The notes under the pieces: model-generated | Told to the model about the DNA's origin: nothing | Databases searched by the model: none | The model's input: the letters and a program-made list of their open reading frames with translations, nothing else | Translations under genes and position numbers: made by a program | From: Corbicula japonica | Taxonomy: Eukaryota; Mollusca; Bivalvia; Venerida; Cyrenidae | DNA: 64,000 nt | Direction: 5' to 3' | Assembly (NCBI GenBank): GCA_038501625.1 | Contig: JAZAYU010000922.1 | Coordinates: 1-64,000, forward strand | In this document: in pieces, positions 22,934 to 32,509 of the stretch | Layout of the letters: each line of letters opens with the position of its first letter | Numbering within the stretch: position 1 is the stretch's first letter

Positions 22934-22972
22934 AGTGAGTGTGGCAATTCCTGATATGCATATTTTACTTTT
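22934..22972 (+). repeat. Tail fragment of family S
   Basis: Only GAGTGTGGCAATTCCTGATATG and CATATTTTACTTTTT remain. Confidence 0.55.
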
Positions 22973-23188
22973 TAATCTAACTTTGTTTCAAAATGGAAGA
23001 GTATACTCCGAATTCACGCTAAGAAATTTCAATATGGTCAGTGTTAAGAGAGACACTGGTAATAAGTATATTCTGCGACTTTGGTGACTGTTTTAAATTG
23101 TCAAGAAGTCTGACCACGGGTGTTAAATTTCACGACATATGTAATTAATGCGTACATTACTACCAATATTTGGCGCATGTAGGCTTTA

Positions 23189-23480
23189 AAAAGTGTGTGA
23201 TTTTATACAGAGACAATATTTATAAATATACTGTTTTTAAAGACCCACCTTTTTGCTTGATAATGATATTGACGTCTTTTCTTATATTTTTATGTTTATG
23301 TACTTTTGCATTTCACCTTTTATTAGAATTCATACAGGGTCAGTGTTTTTTTCTCTTACAGAAAGGTGAAATATGCATATCAGGAATTACATATAAGGAA
23401 TCGCCACACTCACAAAACAAAGTATGTGTTTATAAAGTATGTCAAATTCAAATAAGATACCGCAAACAAGTAACGAAAAA
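23189..23480 (-). repeat. Family S fragment with a ~160-bp flank duplicated at 24491
   Basis: The stretch from AAAGTGTGTGATTTTATACA to AAAGGTGAAATATGCATA recurs at 24491-24680 with few differences. The last part (from 23355) is family S in reverse. Since the flank is shared, either the flank belongs to a longer element or the segment was duplicated. Confidence 0.65.
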
Positions 23481-23546
23481 AGAACCCTTGGCACCTACGT
23501 AACATGACATAATGTATACCTGTGGTAAAAGTAAAGTCTACATGTA

Positions 23547-23548
<2 letters not shown>

Positions 23549-23635
<87 letters not shown>
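23549..23635 (+). repeat. (AT)n microsatellite, ~87 bp
   Basis: Uninterrupted alternating AT. Confidence 0.97.
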
Positions 23636-23640
<5 letters not shown>

Positions 23641-23668
23641 AAATTAGCCTATTGCGTTAACCACTTAC

Positions 23669-23693
23669 CAAGCTTCAGTCCTCTGTGAGCAAG
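23669..23693 (-). CDS. 25-bp micro-exon of the spliced gene
   Basis: The acceptor is CTGTTTTCATTTTAG, the best tract nearby. The donor is CTTG/GTAAGTGG. Starting in phase 0 after the 24446 exon it reads LAHRGLKL and passes one G, completed to Asp by the 22673 exon. A second AG 11 bases further in (GCTCACAG) would give a 14-bp exon that puts TGA across the next junction, so the longer form is preferred. Confidence 0.5.
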
Positions 23694-24445
23694 CTAAAAT
23701 GAAAACAGGTCACAATCAAAACGTATGGTTATTAAAAAGATGCATAATGTTAACAGTAACATGTTTTTTACAATTAAAATAATAGTTGATGATTTCTTAA
23801 TCTCTTCTTTTTTAGTAAGTCAGAATGACGGATTATGGCAAACAAAAGTTTAACTATAACTTTATATCCATATATTAAAAAAACATATCATTTTTTTTGA
23901 TTCCCAGTAGAATTTCCACTTCCATTTTTTGGACAGATACATGTACATGTGTATTTCTCGATTGTGGGGCAAATTAAATCCGACGTTAAAGTTTAGAAAG
24001 TCTTTTACAGAGATAACGAGTTTTAAATAAATAATAATATATTATTTTTCAAGCACATCAGAATTCCCATATTCTGTAGAACTTGCATATATAACAACCG
24101 TTCTAATGTCTCACATTTACCTTAAATGCTCCAAACATTTACATTCGAACGAACTTAAGTACTTGTAAAATATTGCGTTAAAAAGTGAGGTAATACTACT
24201 AAGGAACACTTTGCATGTGTTATAGAATCAAAACCGACCTCGTATTATTTAATGATTGATGGACTTACGGATTCATAATATCCAATAATTATAGTTTTGG
24301 TCGAAATAACACATAAGACACAATAGGACCGTTAAAGCAAACATTGGTCGGTAAACCATTTTAAGACCATATAATGGTCCGCGTAACGTAAACGAACGAA
24401 AGGTCGATTAACAAATAATAAAAGCAAATGATGAAATGCACTTAC

Positions 24446-24460
24446 CCACTCCTGGTATAC
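24446..24460 (-). CDS. 15-bp micro-exon of the spliced gene
   Basis: The acceptor is CTTCTATTGAATTGCAG and the donor is GAGTGG/GTAAGTG. In phase 0 it encodes V-Y-Q-E-W. The CTTCTATTG just upstream of the acceptor is shared with the duplicated exons. Its sequence resembles the 18-bp candidate at 48627 (both contain GTATACCAG). Confidence 0.55.
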
Positions 24461-24490
24461 CTGCAATTCAATAGAAGAGAGATAAAAGTT

Positions 24491-24760
24491 AAAAGTGTGT
24501 GATTTTATACAAAGACAATATTTATAAATATACTGTTTTTAAAGACCCACCTTTTTGCTTGACAATACTATTAACGTCTTTTATTATTTTTTTATGTTGA
24601 TGTGCTTTTGCATTTCACTTTTTATTAGAATTCATACAGGGTTAGTGTTTTTTCTCTCACAGAAAGGTGAAATATGCATAATCAGGAATTGCCACATTCA
24701 GAATAAACAGCCTCCCCACACCGTCAAGAAAAAGAGAGAGGGAGAGAGCATGGGTTAATT
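24491..24760 (-). repeat. Second copy of the 23189 segment with family S tail
   Basis: See 23189. Family S runs in reverse from AAAGGTGAAATATGCATA to GAGAGGGAGAGAGCATGG and then breaks. The rest of the same family S copy appears to resume at about 25135. Confidence 0.65.
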
Positions 24761-24767
24761 AAGGAAA

Positions 24768-24913
24768 GATTCTTATTTTGGTGCGGTTCATGCAGATTGG
24801 ACGTGCACGCGAGAGCTGGCAAATTTACCATAAAGCGCTAGCGCTCTTTATGGTAAATTTGCCAGCTCTCGCGTGCACGTCCAATCTGCATGAACCGCAC
24901 CAAAATAAGAATC
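24768..24913. repeat. 146-bp near-perfect palindrome
   Basis: GATTCTTATTTTGGTGCGGT to CTTTATGG on each side of an AGCGCTAGCGCT centre. The arms are about 70 bp each and match without mismatches except for two bases added at the centre. It interrupts a family S copy, so it is an insertion. Arm identity suggests recent origin or a single hairpin event. Confidence 0.9.
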
Positions 24914-25134
24914 ATTACTTATATTTACATTCTATTCATTTTTTTTTCTTTAAATAAACTTAAGTCGAACGCTTTCAAAAATTAGTATTAAGTGAAAAGG
25001 GGGAGTAATACGTGGGAGTTTTCAATAGTAACAGACATGACGTTACTGACGTCATTACGGGTCACGCGGTTCATGCAAAATGAACCGAATTTTTTAAACG
25101 AAGAAATCAATAGGAATGTAAATATAAAATTATC

Positions 25135-25236
25135 AGTTTCAAAAAAGACACCACAAACAATTAACAAAAATGAGAACCCGATGAGTTACCGCCTTGGAAT
25201 GGTCGGTGGCAAATCAAATTGCCATTGGGAGTTTAA
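25135..25236 (-). repeat. Middle part of a split family S copy
   Basis: Reverse-strand family S from AAGACACCACAAACAATTAAC to GCCATTGGGAGTTTAA. It continues at 25642-25700, the gap being a TTAA element. Confidence 0.75.
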
Positions 25237-25641
25237 GAGGTCGCAAACATTGCAAATGACGAAAACTGGCTAAAATTTCAAACATGAATTTTGGGGGAAA
25301 TACTTATTGCCATCTAGATTTTAGTTAAGAAATGTATTAAGCTTATTAAAATGTAGTTAATGTTTGCAAGCTCAATTTAGTCTAATTCATGTTCTAATTA
25401 CCAAGCACATACTAAAACAAAAGAAAAACCGTTTGCATAAAAACTCTGAAATTTATGGAGTATATACCAAAGCAACTCATACCTGAAATAAGTATTTGCT
25501 GGTCTACAATGTTTAGTGCCAGCGTCAAAATAATGTTAGAGTTTTCAAGAAATTCAAGGAAAACTTACTTCCGGGCTCTACTTTCGATTTGAAGTCAAAA
25601 TATTTTTGGCAATAATGGCCTTTTGCAATGTTTGCGATCCT
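25237..25641. mobile_element. 405-bp TTAA-flanked MITE nested in family S
   Basis: The left end GAGGTCGCAAACATTGCAAA pairs with the right end, whose reverse complement is AGGATCGCAAACATTGCAAA. TTAA lies at 25233-25236 and 25642-25645. A second copy starts at 41193, also just after TTAA. The family S sequence resumes on both sides, proving insertion. Confidence 0.85.
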
Positions 25642-25705
25642 TTAAACCAGGTTCTAGGGTGCACCAGCCTCAAACTTGCCCCGACAGGTTCTCATAAATA
25701 AAAAA
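25642..25705 (-). repeat. Head part of the split family S copy
   Basis: TTTAAACCAGGTTCTAGGGTG, then CACCAGCCTCAAACTTGCCC, matches the heads at 57115-57165 and, inverted, 62745-62790. Confidence 0.75.
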
Positions 25706-27260
25706 AAAACTGAAAGATAAATGTTCATGTTTGAATGCTATAATAATATAATTATAATAACCAGAATAATTCCGACGTGTTTCGGTGTTTCCGAATGGAG
25801 CTTTGCATCCAAGTTTTTTTTTGTTTTTACGATAAAAGCAGCGCAAAAATTTGAAAGTTTGAAGACGAAATATTATGCAAAATTATGTGCATTGTAAAGT
25901 ATTGGGCAGTGCAAAAAGGGACATATTTCTGTTGAAAAGAAGAACTTTTATGCATGTAGCCTACTCAACAACCTGCTGTCATTTGCCAGTTTGATGAATA
26001 AACACTGGGAAATGTTAGCTCTAGACAAAGTAATATTTGCATGATGGTATGATTATTTATTAATAATAAGTTACTTAAAAACGTTTTATGCGACAACATT
26101 TTGTCCAAATTAGGCAAATCAAATGTAACAGACATGCATATATGTGAAAGAAGAGGATAATATGAACTAAGGCACTCCCTCTCTCGAAATTGACGAATCC
26201 AAAGTGAAGTATATCGTATGTTTAACAATAAAAAAAATAAATCATTTGTTGTTTTACTTTTTAACCAAAACTGATCAAGGTTGTAAGATGCAACACTACA
26301 TCTTAGTGAGCTGAATGATTCTGTGAAGTTTGGAAGAATCCTTTGAGATGTTGAATACACCAGTTTGCCTGTAAACTCTTAGTTAAACAGCACCAAAATG
26401 TGATCAAAATGCAAGGCTGACCGATGGTATAAGAAATATAGACTCATAAAAATCTGGTTAACAAGGTAGATTGTAAAACATCATTCCACAACACCTAAAA
26501 TTCTGAGTTGGAATATGGTGACACCAATGACAGAGCAAATAGCGAAGCTTGTCATATTCTTTGAATATTCAAGCTTGAAATCAACAAACATACTTTTGGG
26601 TCTGAGGACTTAAGATAATACTATGAGTGACCGTAGAGGAATTTATTATCCGAATAGAATGAAACATTCAAATTAGTCCATGAAAAGCAAATGCTGAAGG
26701 AGTCTATTCCTATTTTCTATGCTTCCATTTAACAGCAAATTATATTCATAACAAAATTATACTGATGGTGTTGTTTATTTACTGTTCTTCAATGAGGTCT
26801 ACATTAAAACGTTTTTTGTATTATTTGATATCACAATCACACTGTATAATTGTATAGACAATTCTTTTTCTTGTCAAGTGACATAAACTTCCAAAGCAGC
26901 ACCTTCTATTGCAGGAATTAGTAGTGGAAGTATAATTATGTAAACTGTATGCTCCCTCTACTGTCTAGAACAGTTAACCTGGTCTCCCCACAGCATTTCA
27001 TGTGAAGCTGTTTTCCTGAAATATTAAATTCAACAGCCAATTAATTTATCTTCAAATTTTTTTTTATATCTTATTGCTTTTATAAATTTATTTGTCGACA
27101 GTTAAAATTGATTTAAAATATTTAGACACAAAAAAAATTTTGTCAAATACATTGATTTTGTATGCTCTGATAATTACTTCAGGTATCCTGACTCTTGACT
27201 TACTCTATGGAGACTCTTTAAATGACATGGACAACAGTATAGTTCCACGTCAGCCGAACA
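25706..27260. other. Intron DNA, no exon found
   Basis: A 131-codon minus-strand frame at 25965-26360 is the longest here. It lacks splice signals, is rich in Ser, Leu and Phe and resembles nothing I know, so I did not call it. Confidence 0.35.
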
Positions 27261-27264
27261 TTTT

Positions 27265-27405
27265 TGGTGTCTGATCTGGATCTAAACTGGTTGCTTCTTG
27301 GTCAGAAATAACCTCATGAATCTAAACTTAAACAGTGTAGATCCTGATCAGACTGCACAGATGAGCCTGCTGAACTGGATATACATTGGTCACTAATGTG
27401 ATAAA
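27265..27405 (+). repeat. Copy of the GATCAGGATCTA family
   Basis: GTCTGATCTGGATCTAAACTG, AACAGTGTAGATCCTGATCAG and ACTGGATATACATTGGTCAC in order. Confidence 0.6.
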
Positions 27406-27534
27406 TTCATGAAGTAAAATGTAAAAAAAACACTAACATAGTAACTTATATTCATGCACCGGTAAATTCCGTGTGATGTCTATTATACATTCATGCAGCT
27501 TTAATAAATGAAAATAAAGAAAATTTATGCAAAC

Positions 27535-27641
27535 CTTGTATCTGTTTACTTTGGTAATATTCATATCATATTCTGTGCCATAGCCGTCTACCAGTTCTGC
27601 ATAAGTATCTATAGCCTCCATAAGCTTGGCAATACACATCT
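27535..27641 (-). CDS. 107-bp exon of the micro-exon gene
   Basis: The minus-strand acceptor is AACATTTATTTTCAG and the donor is TACAAG/GTTTGC. Taking one base from the previous exon (G, making Glu) it reads E-MCIAKLMEAIDTYAELV then DGYGTEYDMNITKVNRYK, ending in phase 0. Composition is protein-like and distinct from the surrounding AT-rich noise. It joins 29161 in phase upstream and 24446 downstream. It is the longest confident exon. The family is not recognised. Confidence 0.65.
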
Positions 27642-28243
27642 CTGAAAATAAATGTTTTATTTTAAATCTTCTCTGATAACTAGTAAGTCAGTTATACAGT
27701 ACCTTTTATGGCTTATGAAGAGGTACATAAATTGCTGTTGCAGTTAACAGTGAACAATTCATACTGTTGCCATATTTATTTATTACATGTAGGGTCTTTT
27801 TATTAAAATCACATAAAAGGAAGATGGTAATGATGAAAAATTTCATGTCATCTTTAATTCCTACACAAGATTAACATAAAACCAGAGTGTTATCACATTT
27901 TAAAGACCACAAAAAGATGTGCCAGCATATCTGAATCTACATCTATGCCATCTGATCTGGATTTACATGGGCTGACCATGTGATTAAAACGGTGTGTCCA
28001 TGAAGTAGGTTAAGTTATTAACTGTGAAAACAGAAACAGCATTGTTTTTTTTCTAAAAAAGTGAACAAGATTATGAGATTTACCCACTAAATAAAGGATT
28101 AAATCAGTGACCACAGGGACCCATCATGTATGTACAACATGGTCCGCAGAGAAACTTTGTGGCGTTTGATTCTGTGTCTTCCAAAAATTTGGCATGTTCA
28201 GGTGATGTTGTGTGAACATGCCAGAGATTATGGTACACCATAG

Positions 28244-29077
28244 CAGGGCTGGACAAATTTAGTTTTTTTAGTAACTAGTCCAGAACTAGCTGGGTAAACA
28301 TTTCAGCTAGTCCCACTTTTGCGCAAATAGGCAAATTCTGATTGGTCAGTATTAACTAGTGTTGGATATCGGTTGCAAATCACAATCGATCATCAGTTGG
28401 AATCGGTTGCCACTTCCGAAGTGATTTCACCGATTATTAATCGGTTTATAAATCGTATCTGTGCTATATTAACAAATGGTTTCTAATAAGTAGCTTATAT
28501 AATATCCCTTATTATTGTATGTTTGCTGCTACTTTCTACATAAAGGTTGGTGTTCCAATTACAAAAATTAAACTTTTTAAAGTGTTTTTATTAAATATGC
28601 ACTGATTGGAATCAATGAACAATCATGACTAGTACAAATATTGACAAAGATATGTTTAATTGTGCAGTAGTTTACAGCCGGGGGTATACATCAGTGTAAA
28701 TCGATTATGGGATAATGACATCGATTATCGGCATCGGGAGGTTCTCACTGATGATTAATTGATGTCTTTCGATCATCGGCACATCACTAGTATTAACAGT
28801 AAAGAAAGAAACAGGAAATTCAAGATGAAGCGTTACATGGTGGCTTGATAATGTTAAAATAGATCTCAAAACATGTTATTTTGTATTAAACTTATTGCTG
28901 TTGTAATATGATATGCATATGGTGCTAAAACAAAATGGCGCATATCAAATTAACGTTTAAACTAGTCTACACTAAACAATTGACTTAGCCCACGGACAAG
29001 CAATCAGATATTTTAAGATTGTCCGATACAATTTTCAGCTTGTCCAAGGCGTCGGGCTAGTGGGTTTGTCCAGTCTG
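28244..29077. mobile_element. ~830-bp TIR element, hAT-like ends
   Basis: Starts CAGGGCTGGACAAA and ends TTTGTCCAGTCTG. CATAG occurs directly on both sides (28239-28243, 29078-29082), a 5-bp direct repeat, which is shorter than the 8 bp usual for hAT. Inside, CTAGTCC and GGACAAG-like words recur near both ends, as in subterminal binding motifs. No transposase is visible. Confidence 0.5.
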
Positions 29078-29160
29078 CATAGTCATGTAAAGGAAGGGCA
29101 AATTCTGTGCTGTTTTAGTGTTTGTACTGTTTATTAAGGGTAAATTAAAAAAAAAATTAC

Positions 29161-29247
29161 CTCTCCAGTAGTCTAATTTTTCTCCTATTCCAGTTTCATG
29201 CTCTTTGAACCAGGTTTTTCACGCATCTTTCATATGTATACTTCAAA
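29161..29247 (-). pseudogene. Damaged exon of the micro-exon gene
   Basis: The acceptor is CAAACTG read in reverse (GTATTTCAG) and the donor is GAGAG/GTAATT. The 3' part encodes KTWFKEHETGIGEKLDYWR and passes one G to the 27641 exon in phase, which argues it belongs to the gene. The 5' part fails: this frame meets TGA where a Trp codon would fit (between Ala and Lys) and another TGA near the exon start. The alternative opening F-E-V-Y-I would need a frame shift. Mutation, assembly error or a misplaced acceptor are all possible. Confidence 0.4.
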
Positions 29248-29343
29248 CTGAAATACAAATTACAAAAAACAAATTTTATAAACGATATTATTTGCCCAAT
29301 GCATGCATATACCTTCCGATGACTTAATTTATTTTTTTAGTGA

Positions 29344-29727
29344 CAGACTTCCTGAAAGTCGCCGGACCGTCGGACCTGTCCGGTAAAATTTGGACTGGTC
29401 TGATGTGATTTCCAATGTAGGACCGAACGTCTGGCAAAAATTTGATCTGCTTATTCCAATTTTAATCGCTAAATTACAATTTTACTCGCTGTTTTGATTC
29501 AAGAATGTTCCGAGGGAAATGAGTGAGGATATCGGAATGAAATAATTTACTTATTCGTTATAATGACAATTTGTACCACTGAAAAAAACAACACACCCTT
29601 ATTACTGTGTTTTGATTATTTAATGTGTTAAATGTTTCAGTCAGACAGAAATTGTTTCGGTCAGACAGAATTTCACATCTTGTCTGACCTCATGTCTGAC
29701 ACTTTTTTACAACTTTCGGGAAGTCTG
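29344..29727. mobile_element. ~384-bp TIR element with CAGACTTCC ends
   Basis: CAGACTTCCTGAAAGT at the left pairs with ACTTTCGGGAAGTCTG at the right. Flanks TAGTGA and TAGCGA match in five of six bases. Internally CGGACCGTCGGACCTGTCCGG and GGTCAGACAGAAT repeats occur. hAT-like by ends, non-autonomous. Confidence 0.55.
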
Positions 29728-29911
29728 TAGCGATCATTACACTCAAACATCTGGACCCAGGCATGTATACAAAAGCTCGACACAAACTATTGGACTGTGA
29801 AAACTAAATAAAATAAATAAATTTTCAAATTTATACCGATTAATTAATGGTCAACACGGCTTCACCATGCAACACATTTAAACTTGTAAAAGTTACTTGT
29901 TTGACAGAGCA

Positions 29912-30464
29912 GAGGTGTAGAATTCCACTCGACCGCTCGCCATGGCGATTATATGATTCGTTGGGTCGAGCGAAGTGGCCGAAACACTCGACCGGCCGGG
30001 CGAGTAAATTTTTTCAGCAAAGCACATGTGTTTTCTTCGAAAAATGAAATATTTTCACTTTGTTTACAAAATACAATTCGATTTCCGGAATTTTGGTCGA
30101 TTTTCGGTGTATTCGGAACGTTTCTGATGTAAAGGTAACAGCAGCAATTTATTTTTATCTTCATTGGGTTTCCCAAATCAGAACGAGGCTGCAAGTGCAC
30201 GTATTTTCCCGCTGTATGTCAAAAAATATGTAGAAACAAATGAAGATTACGTTTTTTACACAAGGTACGGGTGATGATGAAAAGCGAGAGCGAGCGAGAC
30301 AGAAAGAAAAAGATAGAACGAAAAGAAAAACGAAAATTGCAACAGAAAGAGTATTTTATTTAAAATGTAAGGGCGAGTGTACTTTCTGTAAGGGCGAGTG
30401 CACTTACTCATTCATTCGACCTGCAGGGCGAGTGGGTCAAAGAAAATTTCTACACCTCTGTCAG
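29912..30464. mobile_element. ~550-bp TIR element with CAGAGGTGTAGAA ends
   Basis: CAGAGGTGTAGAATTCCACTCG at the left mirrors CGAGTGGGTCAAAG..TTTCTACACCTCTG at the right. CTCGACC and GGGCGAGT words recur inside. The CAGAGGTG start fits hAT-type ends. Target duplication is unclear. A partial second copy follows at 30638-30760. Confidence 0.6.
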
Positions 30465-30960
30465 AGCAATTATTCCTAAAATCTGAAATAAATAATTAGT
30501 TGTAAACACGGCTTCGCCGTGCTTCCTATTTAAATCATTCTACACTATGCCTTATTTTTTTATGAAATGTAGCTCTAATAATTTTTATTTGTTGTAAATG
30601 AAGCATTATTCAGATAGCATTTGGTAAACACAGCTTTACAGAAAGAGTATTTTATTTAAAATGTAAGGGCGAGTGTACTTTCTGTAAGGACGAGTGCACT
30701 TACTCATTCACTCGACCTGCAGGGCGAGTGGGTCAAAGAAAATTTCTACACCTCTGCAGAGCAATTATTCCTAAAATCTGAAATAAATAATAAGTGGTAA
30801 ACACGGCTTCGCCGTGCTTCCTATTTAAATCATTCTACACTATGCCTCATTTTTTAAATAAAAAATGTAGCTCTAATAAATTTTATTAGTTGTAAATGAA
30901 GCATCATTTCTTCAGATAGCATTTGGTAAACACAGCTTTACCATGCCTCAAATTTCAACT
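30342..30960 (+). repeat. 296-bp tandem duplication including an element end and flank
   Basis: ACAGAAAGAGTATTTTATTT starts at 30342 and 30638, and the copies remain nearly identical through GTAAACACGGCTTCGCCGTGC (30500 and 30798). The hairpin word CACGGCTTCGCCGTG recurs in decayed form at 29853 and 30932. It duplicates the right half of the preceding element plus about 170 bp of flank. Confidence 0.8.
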
Positions 30961-30967
30961 TATATTA

Positions 30968-31015
30968 GCAGAGTAGCTGTATGCTATATCTGCGAACCTT
31001 GGGTTCGAGTCCTGA
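30968..31015 (+). repeat. Possible tRNA-derived SINE head (B-box match)
   Basis: GGTTCGAGTCC at 31002-31012 is an exact pol III B-box. Upstream TAGCAGAGTAGC only loosely fits an A-box. It does not fold as a full tRNA by eye. Confidence 0.35.
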
Positions 31016-31730
31016 TCATGAATACACATCTTCAATGCCATTAGCTGGTCAGATTTCATTTGACCAGTTCTGTTCAGTCTACAATATCAAGAGTTAATTC
31101 AACGCAATACCTAATCGCTTTCCCACACCAAATTAAAACGAAAGCAATCGATATTACTTTCTAAACTGCAATGTTAATCTTACTGTTCTTGTTGATGATT
31201 GCAGTAAAAAAATAAATAAAAACGTCGTAAATTTCCAATGTTTAGAATGTTGGGGAAACCGGTGTAATTGTCACTTTGTCACTCTGTATTTTAATTAATT
31301 AACCAAAATTCGAACAAGTACCGTAATACGCATCGCTACGGTGGAGTCTACTGTTAGACCCTAACTATGTGACAATATTAGGTTTTAATAAATGTAGAAA
31401 CTTATTTACATTAATTTTTTGGCGAGTTTAATCTTAATTGTTATCTAACATATGGAAGAAGAACTTCTGAAAATGTGAATCGAGAAACAAAATGGCGGCT
31501 TTTCAGTTTTAAAATCCGGAAGCAAGCCATCTGGACTATTGCACCCGGATGAAAGTCATATTGTCCAATCAGAAGCCTTATTTTGCGACACGGTTTCAAA
31601 GTTTCAAGGTACTCCTTTTTGCTCATGCGCAATACCGTAATCGCGAGTCGAAATCGTAGGGTCGATTCCGTATAAATATGTAAGCATAACAAATATAACT
31701 CAATAATAAATGAAAGCATGATTTACTTAC
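31016..31730. other. Intron DNA, no other gene seen
   Basis: A 92-codon minus-strand frame (31441-31719) directly follows the next exon's donor. It has no acceptor and is taken as chance. Confidence 0.35.
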
Positions 31731-31766
31731 ACTAACTTCATCTTCCTCATGCAGTTTTCCAAGCAA
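31731..31766 (-). CDS. 36-bp micro-exon candidate upstream
   Basis: The acceptor is CTTTTGTTTGCTTACAG and the donor is a full consensus GTAAGTAAAT. In phase 0 it reads LLGKLHEEDEVS and leaves in phase 0. This matches the phase-0 exit of the 48627 candidate. The link to the damaged 29161 exon would be in phase only through its F-E-V-Y opening. A nearer donor (GAA/GTTAGT) would give 30 bp. Confidence 0.45.
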
Positions 31767-32045
31767 CTGTAAGCAAACAAAAGAAAGATCAGAAGTATGA
31801 TAAATCCCCCTTTATTTATCGCTATTTCAAAATAGAACTACGTAAAAAGAGACAATTAGTAAAGACCAGCTAGAGCAACATTTGTGAATGATACAATTAT
31901 ATTTTCTGCGCCTTTATTATTCCACATATTTAATAATAGAAAAAAATACGCGAAAAAGGATACCTAGACAAAAGCTAGCAATATAAGTGCAGCAAAGTAA
32001 CGACTATAAGCATATTTTCATTGAAACTTTACATGTTATTACTTT

Positions 32046-32178
32046 CATTTATTTTCTTATTCACTGCGTTCAAATGAAAATAAATTATTTATCCCATATT
32101 CAAGTAATTCATAGGAAGGAAAGGGAACAAAAACACCAAGTACAATAGGAATGGTCGTATTGCATTGCTATATACTAT
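32046..32178 (+). repeat. Left 133-bp direct repeat
   Basis: From CATTTATTTTCTTATTCACTG to TTGCTATATACTAT. The copy at 34807-34940 differs at only a few positions. The pair encloses 2.6 kb containing a tandem array, like a small LTR-type or array-bearing element. No TG...CA ends or primer site were recognised. Confidence 0.85.
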
Positions 32179-32509
32179 ATTTCAACGACAACATTTCATT
32201 AACGTCCAATAACCCATCTTTCCTGCATCCTCTTCTTGGTTCGTGTCAATCCGCACAACCGGAATCCTCGAGCATGCTGCAATTAATGTCTATTATCATC
32301 CAGAACTTACTTGAATAGGAAAATAACATCATCTCATATATATGCAAAAGAAAAACAGCCAATATTGTGTGCTAGTAATCTGCGCCCATAGTTTAAATAA
32401 TGACACAGAAAACGCCCAAATTTATCTAAACGTCTTTGTGTCGATTCCTATCATCTTATTCAACTTTTTACATTCGACTTAACTCGCTAACATTAAGGAC
32501 AATAAAAAT

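Larger units (their letters stand above)
10016..31766 (-). other. Inferred minus-strand spliced gene made of micro-exons
   Basis: This is a model span, not one ORF. On the minus strand the segments 27641-27535, 24460-24446, 23693-23669, 22673-22626, 22025-21977, 17908-17850, 15696-15648, 15358-15332, 12747-12680, 12170-12090 and 10098-10016 each lie between an AG acceptor and a GT donor (the last ends at a stop). Joined, they keep a single frame for 203 codons including the stop. Two further exons (29247-29161 and 31766-31731) may precede them. The product is Lys- and Arg-rich in the middle (GKRPSRNRK, PSKRKL, PPRKKW), which suggests a nuclear or nucleic-acid-associated protein, but I recognise no domain. 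Introns carry transposons. The start codon and promoter are not located. Confidence 0.6.

Noticed and set aside
23669..23682. 14-bp version of the 23669 exon
   Set aside because: Gives TGA across the next junction, and the upstream AG with a better pyrimidine tract keeps the frame.
25965..26360. 131-codon minus-strand frame
   Set aside because: No splice or promoter context. Composition fits chance in AT-rich DNA.
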